Source: JALYNX01 sp040902845 (lineage in GTDB: Bacteria > Actinomycetota > Acidimicrobiia > Spongiisociales > ZC4RG35). From it: a stretch of DNA of 64,000 bases. The stretch covers positions 67,190-131,189 of the forward strand of contig JBBDWM010000016.1 in NCBI GenBank assembly GCA_040902845.1, written 5' to 3'. The position numbers and the translations under genes are program-made. Shown here one piece after another: positions 58,658 to 64,000 of the stretch. Position 1 is the first letter of the stretch. Every line of letters starts with the position of its first letter. The notes beneath the pieces were generated by a model that made no database searches, was not told where the DNA came from, and saw nothing but the letters and a program-made list of their open reading frames with translations.

Positions 58658-60700
58658 ATGACGTCCCTCGATCCGATGCTCCTCGCCCGTTCGGTTGCCG
58701 TCGTGGGCGCCAGCGAACGGCAGGGATCGGTGGGCGACCAGGTGGTGCGCCAACTCATCTCGGGTGGTTTCGACGGTCCCATCTATCCGGTCAACCCGAG
58801 ATATGAGACGTTGCATGGCCTGGCCTGCGCCCCGGATCTGGCGAGCTTGAGAGACCCGGTCGATCTGGTGGTCCTGGCGGTGGCCAATGCCCACCTCGAG
58901 AGTGGGTTAGCCGAAGCGGCCACGATGGGGGCCCTTTCGGCTGCGATATTCGCCAGTTGTCACGGGGAGGCGGCTGACGGGACCCCACTCCGAGCCCGGC
59001 TCCATGAGATCGCTGCCGACGCCGCGATCCCGATCTGCGGTGGCAACGGGATGGGTTTTCTCAACATCGAAGCCGGTCTCCGGGTGTGCGGTTTCTACCA
59101 ACCACCCGATCTGGTCCCCGGCGGGGTGACCTTTCTCAGTCACTCCGGGTCCCTCTTCTCTGCCCTCCTCCACAATCGCCGCGGTATCCGGTTCAACCTC
59201 GTGGTATCCACCGGTCTCGAGATCAACACCACCATGGACCGCTATCTGGACTGGTCGCTTGGTCGTGAGACGACCCGGGTGGTGGCTCTATTCCTGGAGA
59301 CAATCCGTGATCCCGAGGGATTCAAAGATGCCCTCGGTGCCGCGGCGCGGCTCGACATTCCGGTGGTGGCCCTCAAAGTAGGTGCCAGCACTCGCGGTCA
59401 AGAGGCGGTCGCCACCCATAGTGAGGCGCTGGCCGGCGACGACGCCATCTACGAGGCGCTGTTCGACGCATACGGTGTGCATCGAGTGTGGACCATGGAC
59501 GAAATGGCGGACACTCTCGAGCTGTTCTCGACAGGGCGGCGAGCCACTGCATTTGGGTTGGGGGCAGTCCACGACTCGGGTGGAGAGCGGGCCATGCTCA
59601 TCGACACCGCCGATCGAGTCGGTGTTCCCCTCCCCGAACTGGGAACAGCCACCACCGATCGAATCTCAGCGGTCCTCGACCCCGGGCTCGAGCCGGCTAA
59701 CCCTGTCGACGCTTGGGGCACCGGGCGGGAATCGGAGGAGGTGTTTGCCGAGTGTTTGCACGCACTATCTGACGACCCGGCGGTAGGTGTGATCGCCTTC
59801 TGTGTCGACCTGACACCCGAAGAACATCCAGATAGCGCCTTTTCCCATGCTGCCTTGAAGGTTGACCGGATCACCGAGAAACCTGTCGTGGTCCTCGGCA
59901 ATCTCGCCTCGACTATCGACCCCTATCAATCCGGGCTGCTGCGGGAGGCTGGTGTTCCTGTCTTGGAAGGCACCGAAACCGGGTTGCTAGCGGTACGTCA
60001 CCTCCTCGACCGTCACCGGTGGAGCTTGCTCTCAGAGCTGGCTCCACGGATGACCCTCGTTGCCGATCCGTCTCGTGGAGTCGGAGGGGAGCTGGCCGCT
60101 CTTTCAATACTTGCCGGCTACGGCATTCCAACTCCCTCCGTCATTCCCGTGACGTCGGAGGAAGGAGCGGTTGGGGCCGCTGTGGAGATCGGGTTCCCGG
60201 TAGTGCTCAAGACGGCCGAGTCGATCAGCCACAAGACAGAGGCCGGTGGGGTCGTGGTGGGCATCGCCGACGAGCCTCGACTCCGAGAGTCGTATCGGGA
60301 GATCGCTGCTCGGTTAGGACCTGGAGCCGTCGTGGCAGAGATGGCGCCAAACGGAGTCGAGGTCGGGCTCGGGATGATCACCGACCCCCAATTCGGCCCT
60401 GTCGTGATCCTCTCCGCCGGGGGGATCCTGATCGAGGTGATCGGGGATCGGGTCGCTCTATTGCCACCCGTTGACCTCCCCAGGGCTCTGGCCGCCCTGG
60501 ATCGGCTCTCGATTCGTCCTCTGTTCGACGGGGTTCGGGGGGGTCCGCCGGCGAATCTCGTGGCACTCGCCGAGGTCGTGGCCAGGTTCTCCGAGCTGGC
60601 CCTCGACGCCTCGGGCCGGCTGGCAGCCATCGATGTCAACCCGGTGATCGCCGGCCCGGAGCGCAGCGTGGCCGTAGATGCTCTGATGAAAGGGCTGTGA
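58658..60700 (+). CDS. ADP-forming acyl-CoA synthetase (acetate-CoA ligase family)
   Basis: A 680-residue NDP-forming acyl-CoA synthetase with alpha and beta parts fused: CoA-binding domain (SVAVVGASERQGSVGDQVVR), succinyl-CoA-synthetase-like domains with the phospho-histidine His254 in VATHSEALAGDD, and a C-terminal ATP-grasp domain (about 465-680: LSILAGYGIPTPSVIPVTSE, FPVVLKTAESISHKTEAGGV). It makes or uses an acyl-CoA with ATP. First gene of a three-gene operon (synthetase, enoyl-CoA hydratase, purU) with coupled starts. Confidence 0.92.
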   Translation: MTSLDPMLLARSVAVVGASERQGSVGDQVVRQLISGGFDGPIYPVNPRYETLHGLACAPDLASLRDPVDLVVLAVANAHLESGLAEAATMGALSAAIFASCHGEAADGTPLRARLHEIAADAAIPICGGNGMGFLNIEAGLRVCGFYQPPDLVPGGVTFLSHSGSLFSALLHNRRGIRFNLVVSTGLEINTTMDRYLDWSLGRETTRVVALFLETIRDPEGFKDALGAAARLDIPVVALKVGASTRGQEAVATHSEALAGDDAIYEALFDAYGVHRVWTMDEMADTLELFSTGRRATAFGLGAVHDSGGERAMLIDTADRVGVPLPELGTATTDRISAVLDPGLEPANPVDAWGTGRESEEVFAECLHALSDDPAVGVIAFCVDLTPEEHPDSAFSHAALKVDRITEKPVVVLGNLASTIDPYQSGLLREAGVPVLEGTETGLLAVRHLLDRHRWSLLSELAPRMTLVADPSRGVGGELAALSILAGYGIPTPSVIPVTSEEGAVGAAVEIGFPVVLKTAESISHKTEAGGVVVGIADEPRLRESYREIAARLGPGAVVAEMAPNGVEVGLGMITDPQFGPVVILSAGGILIEVIGDRVALLPPVDLPRALAALDRLSIRPLFDGVRGGPPANLVALAEVVARFSELALDASGRLAAIDVNPVIAGPERSVAVDALMKGL

Positions 60701-61497
60701 TGACCGAATTGGTACTGGTCGAGGATCGGGGCCCGGTGCGGGTGCTCACTCTCAATCGGCCCGAGAAACTGAATGCCCTTTCGGCGGCGTTGGTGGAGGG
60801 ATTCTCGGTCGAGCTTGCCGAGGCCGCAGGGCGCGAGGCGACCAGGGTTGTGATTCTGGCCGGGGCCGGTCGTTCCTTTTGTGCCGGTTATGACCTTTCC
60901 GAAGAGGCCGACCCTTCGATCGATCCCGCCGAAGGCCTGCGTCACAGCTTGGGGCGGCTTCTCGAGGTGTTCGATCATCCCAAACCGATCATCGCTCAGG
61001 TACAGGGACACTGCCTGGCCGGTGGCTGCGACCTGATGATGATGTGTGATCTCGCAGTCGCCTCCGAGGATGCGGTCTTCGGGCAACCCGAGATCCGGTT
61101 CGGGGCGGCGGTGGTGGCTCACGTCATGCCCTGGTTGATCGGGGCCCGACGAGCCAAGGAGCTGGTGCTCACCGGTGAGGACAAGGTTTCGGCATCGGAG
61201 GCGGAACGGATCGGGCTGGTCAACCGGGTCGTGCCCGGGGAACGCCTGGAGGAAGAGACGATGCTCCTGGCCGATGCCCTCGCAATGGTCGATCCTTATG
61301 CCATGCAGATGACCAAGAGGGCGATCAATCTGACGTGGGAGGCTGCGGGCTTTCGCGACGCCTTGCTGGGCGGTGTCGAGTTGGGAGCGATGATCGAGAA
61401 CGCCCGGGTGCCGGAGCGGGAGGAGTTCGAGAGGATCACCGCCGAGCAGGGTTTGGGTGAGGCGATTCGATGGAGAGATGAGAGGTTCGAGAAATGA
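60700..61497 (+). CDS. enoyl-CoA hydratase/isomerase family protein
   Basis: A 265-residue crotonase-fold protein. RVLTLNRPEKLNALSAALVE is the N-terminal signature; AGAGRSFCAGYDLSEEADPS is the first oxyanion-hole strand; QVQGHCLAGGCDLMMMCDLA is the second. FGQPEIRFGAAVVAHVMPWL follows with the catalytic-site region. One glutamate of the usual catalytic pair is visible (PEIRFG), and the other position is occupied by Ala, so hydratase activity is not certain. The ATG overlaps the synthetase stop by one base. Confidence 0.9.
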   Translation: MTELVLVEDRGPVRVLTLNRPEKLNALSAALVEGFSVELAEAAGREATRVVILAGAGRSFCAGYDLSEEADPSIDPAEGLRHSLGRLLEVFDHPKPIIAQVQGHCLAGGCDLMMMCDLAVASEDAVFGQPEIRFGAAVVAHVMPWLIGARRAKELVLTGEDKVSASEAERIGLVNRVVPGERLEEETMLLADALAMVDPYAMQMTKRAINLTWEAAGFRDALLGGVELGAMIENARVPEREEFERITAEQGLGEAIRWRDERFEK

Positions 61498-62339
61498 GAC
61501 GTTACGTGTTGACCTTGAGCTGCCCCGACCGACCCGGGATTGTCAACGCCGTCACGGGAGCCCTCCTCGAGATCGAGGCCAATATCCTGGAAAGTGCCCA
61601 ATTCGGTGACGTCGAGAGCGCCACGTTTGCCCTGCGCACCGTCTTCGAGACCGAGAAAGACGATCTGACGACTGTCGAGGCGCCTTTGACCGCGGTGGCG
61701 GCCGGTCTTTCCGGTTTGCTCAAGTTACGGGCGGTCGATGTAAAGCCACGGGTGCTGGTCATGGTCTCCAAGTACGACCATTGTCTGCTCGATCTCCTGC
61801 ACCGCCAGCGGTATGGAGAACTGGCCATCGACATTCCGCTGATCGTCTCGAATCACCCGGATTGCGCGGAGTTAGCCGGTCACTACGGGGTGCCCTACGC
61901 CCACATTCCCGTGACCGAAGAGACCAAGGCCAATGCCGAAGCCCGGCTGCTGGCCCTGATCGAGGAACATGCGATCGACCTCGTGGTCCTGGCGCGCTAC
62001 ATGCAGATTCTCTCCCCTGAGACCTGTCTGGCGCTCCAGGGTCGGGCGATCAACATCCACCATTCCTTCCTGCCGGGATTCAAGGGCTCACGTCCCTATC
62101 ACCAGGCACATCATCGGGGGGTGAAGTTGATCGGGGCCACCGCCCATTACGTGACCGTCGATCTCGACGAGGGCCCGATCATCGAACAGGACGTGGCTCG
62201 GGTGACTCACGCTCACACTGCCGAAGACCTGGTCTCAATTGGCCGCGATGTCGAGCGCATGGTCCTCGCCCGTGCGGTCCGATACCACGCTGAGGAACGA
62301 GTGATCCTGATCGGTTCGAAGACGGTGGTCTTCTCCTGA
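61494..62339 (+). CDS. purU: formyltetrahydrofolate deformylase
   Basis: A 281-residue PurU. The N-terminal ACT domain is YVLTLSCPDRPGIVNAVTGA. The formyl-transferase-like catalytic domain has VLVMVSKYDHCLLDLLHRQR, VVLARYMQILSPETC, the active-site INIHHSFLPGFKGSRPYHQA and HYVTVDLDEGPIIEQD. It hydrolyses 10-formyl-THF to formate and THF. Its overlap with the hydratase gene (ATGA) places it in a catabolic operon rather than in purine synthesis, which fits recycling of folate loaded by the aminomethyltransferase. Followed by a strong bidirectional hairpin. Confidence 0.96.
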   Translation: MRRYVLTLSCPDRPGIVNAVTGALLEIEANILESAQFGDVESATFALRTVFETEKDDLTTVEAPLTAVAAGLSGLLKLRAVDVKPRVLVMVSKYDHCLLDLLHRQRYGELAIDIPLIVSNHPDCAELAGHYGVPYAHIPVTEETKANAEARLLALIEEHAIDLVVLARYMQILSPETCLALQGRAINIHHSFLPGFKGSRPYHQAHHRGVKLIGATAHYVTVDLDEGPIIEQDVARVTHAHTAEDLVSIGRDVERMVLARAVRYHAEERVILIGSKTVVFS

Positions 62340-62366
62340 CAGAGGACGGATCGATCGCCGAACCTC

Positions 62367-62418
62367 CGTTTTCGCGCGGGGATCTGGGCCCATAGGCCCA
62401 GATCCCCGCGCGAAAACG
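62367..62418. terminator. bidirectional hairpin terminator, 24-bp perfect stem
   Basis: A perfect inverted repeat of 24 bp per arm with a CATA loop (62391-62394). The left arm starts CGTTTTCGCGCGGGG and the right arm ends CCCCGCGCGAAAACG. The A/T ends give a U-rich tail in both directions. It sits between the convergent purU and aldehyde dehydrogenase genes. Confidence 0.9.
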
Positions 62419-62444
62419 AAAGGAACGCCCGGCGCGAGGCGCCG

Positions 62445-63887
62445 CTACCCGTGTTTCACCATCACGTGTTTGGTGATGGTGTAGTCGTGGACCGACTCCA
62501 GCGACATGTCCTTGCCAAACCCCGACTGCTTGAACCCGCCGTGTGGCGCCTCGGAGGCCAACGGCATGTGGTCGTTGACCCACACCGTCCCGAATTCGAG
62601 GGCCGAGGAAAGCCGCATAGCCCGGCCTATGTCCTTGGTCCAAACCGAAGCGGCCAACCCGTAGAGCACGTCGTTTCCGAGTTGGATGGCCTGTTCCTCG
62701 CCATCGAAGGGCAGAACCACCAGGACCGGCCCGAAGATCTCCTGTTGGACGATTTCCGACTTCTGGTCGGCGTCGACGATCACCGTCGGCGAGTAGTAGT
62801 AGCCCTTATCGAACCCATCGGGGACATTGCCGCCGAGCACAACCTTGGCCCCGTCCTGGCGGGCCCGCTCCACGAACCCGGCGACGCGGTCCCGGTGGGT
62901 ACCTGAGATCAATGGGCCGAGGAACGTCTCCTCGTCCCAGGGGTCGCCGATGGTGATCCCTTTGAAGGTCTCGACCACGGCATCGACCGTCTCTTCGAAC
63001 CGGGCACTCTCGACATAGAGCCGTGTGGCGGCGGTGCAGTCCTGACCGGTGTTGAAGCAGGCTCCCACCATCGCCGCCTCGGCCAAGGCCTCCAGGTCGG
63101 CATCTTCGAACACGATGAATGGCGCCTTGCCCCCCAACTCGAGGTGGACCCGCTTCAGGGTGTCGGCAGCGGTCCTCATCACCTTTTTGCCGGTGCCGGT
63201 GGAGCCGGTCAGCGACACCATCCGAAGGTCGGGATGCTCGACCAGGGTCTGGCCCGCATCGTTGCCTCCGGTGATCACGTTGAACACGCCATCGGGGATG
63301 CCGGCCTCCGAGGCGAGCTCAGCGAGCATCAGGGCGGTGCGCGGCGTCCCGGGCGCCGGTTTCAGGACCGTGGTGCAGCCGGCTGCCAGCGCCGGGCCCA
63401 CCTTCCAAATCGCCATCAACAACGGGTAGTTCCAGGGGGCGATCTGACCAACCGGTCCCACTGGCTCGCGACGGAGCATCGAGGTGTACCCGGCGGCGAA
63501 GTCACCAGCGGCAGTCCCGGCGATGTTGCGTGCCGCGGCGGCGAAAAAGCGGAGGTTGTCCACTCCGAACGGGAGGTCGCCTCCCAACGAGTTCTGGGCG
63601 TAGGGCTTGCCGGTGTCCTCGGACTCCACCCTGGCGAAATCCTCGGCTCTGCCCTCGAGAAGATCCGCCAGTTTGTGGATCACCCGGGCCCTTTCCCCGG
63701 GGGTCTGCCCGGACCATCGACCGTCGAAGAACGCGTCCCGGGCCGCTCCAACCGCGGCGTCGACGTCCTCCCCGGAGGGGGCGACGACTTCGTCGATGAT
63801 CTCCCCGGTTGCCGGGTTCTCGACCTTGAGCGGCTCGCCGCCCCGACTCGGTGTCCACTTTCCGTTTATCCAGAGGTCCCACGCCAT
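62445..63887 (-). CDS. NAD(P)-dependent aldehyde dehydrogenase, amino-aldehyde type
   Basis: A 480-residue ALDH. DLWINGKWTPSRGGEPLKVE at the start; the cofactor lysine region is APWNYPLLMAIWKVGPALAA; VSLTGSTGTGKKVMRTAADT and LELGGKAPFIVFEDADLEAL; the catalytic cysteine in NTGQDCTAATRLYVES; and a C-terminal GGFKQSGFGKDMSLESVHDY. Members of this branch oxidise amino-aldehydes such as 4-aminobutyraldehyde or betaine aldehyde. It is 17 bp downstream of an ABC permease gene on the same strand, so it forms part of a second amine-uptake operon running off the window. Confidence 0.94.
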   Translation of the reverse strand: MAWDLWINGKWTPSRGGEPLKVENPATGEIIDEVVAPSGEDVDAAVGAARDAFFDGRWSGQTPGERARVIHKLADLLEGRAEDFARVESEDTGKPYAQNSLGGDLPFGVDNLRFFAAAARNIAGTAAGDFAAGYTSMLRREPVGPVGQIAPWNYPLLMAIWKVGPALAAGCTTVLKPAPGTPRTALMLAELASEAGIPDGVFNVITGGNDAGQTLVEHPDLRMVSLTGSTGTGKKVMRTAADTLKRVHLELGGKAPFIVFEDADLEALAEAAMVGACFNTGQDCTAATRLYVESARFEETVDAVVETFKGITIGDPWDEETFLGPLISGTHRDRVAGFVERARQDGAKVVLGGNVPDGFDKGYYYSPTVIVDADQKSEIVQQEIFGPVLVVLPFDGEEQAIQLGNDVLYGLAASVWTKDIGRAMRLSSALEFGTVWVNDHMPLASEAPHGGFKQSGFGKDMSLESVHDYTITKHVMVKHG

Positions 63888-63904
63888 GGGCTGCTCCTAT
63901 CTGC

Positions 63905-64000
63905 TCAGTTCTCCTCGGCCCGCTGGGCGAACCTCTGGGCCAGGACGATCGGTATGAAGGTGATGAGGACGACGAATACTGCCACGACATTGGTCACGGG
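63905..64000 (-). CDS. ABC importer permease, C-terminal end (PotC-like), partial
   Basis: Only the last 31 residues are in the window: VTNVVAVFVVLITFIPIVLA followed by QRFAQRAEEN and a TGA. The final helix and the preceding TxNVxAxxxxLxTxxP pattern are those of PotC-type permeases (compare SLNALATILMVITIVAVAIA in the permease at 54740). The gene starts beyond position 64000. It is the second polyamine-type importer in this locus, co-oriented with the aldehyde dehydrogenase gene. Confidence 0.72.
   Translation of the reverse strand, partial: PVTNVVAVFVVLITFIPIVLAQRFAQRAEEN

Overview
The window is a chromosomal segment of a high-GC Gram-positive bacterium, most likely an uncultivated actinomycete lineage (Acidimicrobiia-like is a guess). 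This rests on the GC-rich codon use, many GTG/TTG starts, 4-bp ATGA/GTGA gene overlaps, and family content (ECF sigma with a DUF5667 partner, CGNR regulator, CHAT/S8/ECF module, WYL regulator, HAIR-like site upstream of lon). No rRNA, tRNA, CRISPR array, transposase or phage gene was recognised.

Layout. 1-4.8 kb: an ECF sigma factor with a membrane partner, a frameshifted pseudogene, and a NarL-type two-component pair whose kinase carries a fossil CoA-binding half-domain. 4.9-10.6 kb: a respiratory block with a two-domain cupredoxin lipoprotein, a small membrane protein, a GltD-like FAD/Fe-S oxidoreductase, cytochrome b, Rieske protein and a cytochrome c-cupredoxin fusion, the last four translationally coupled. 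10.6-27.3 kb: housekeeping and accessory single genes. These include a duplicated zinc-ribbon gene flanking a PEP-mutase-like gene, lon, vapBC with a perfect operator, LLM oxidoreductase, a DpaL-like PLP lyase, a TPR-cyclase protein, and TetR/MMPL with an operator. 28-33.3 kb: an alpha-oxoamine-synthase-like enzyme overlapping a membrane PAS histidine kinase, followed by an MFS exporter; the enzyme-kinase pair recalls CqsA/CqsS quorum sensing. 33.3-36.3 kb: EamA/CGNR divergent pair, kelch lipoprotein, phage-holin-family membrane protein. 36.3-41.5 kb: S8 peptidase divergent from a TPR-CHAT protease, an ECF sigma factor and a small partner protein. 41.5-44.3 kb: small proteins and a propeller lipoprotein.

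44.3-64 kb is one catabolic region. It holds a phytoene-desaturase-like flavoenzyme, GcvT-like aminomethyltransferase, acyl-CoA dehydrogenase, Rieske oxygenase, class III aminotransferase, PotABCD-type ABC importer, TetR regulator, ADP-forming acyl-CoA synthetase, enoyl-CoA hydratase, PurU, aldehyde dehydrogenase and the end of another ABC permease. A shared palindrome CTGAAC-N4-GTTCAG lies in front of four transcription units and of the tetR gene itself, so I infer a single TetR-controlled regulon. Its content fits uptake and folate-linked demethylation of a methylated amine/betaine-type compound with CoA-thioester processing of the carbon skeleton. The exact substrate cannot be read from sequence.

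Two previously unremarked interspersed repeat families are visible: a 47-bp imperfect palindrome (TAATTGGGA...TCCCAATTA, five intergenic copies) and a roughly 50-bp palindrome around CGTCACG..CGTGACG (three copies at gene 3' ends).
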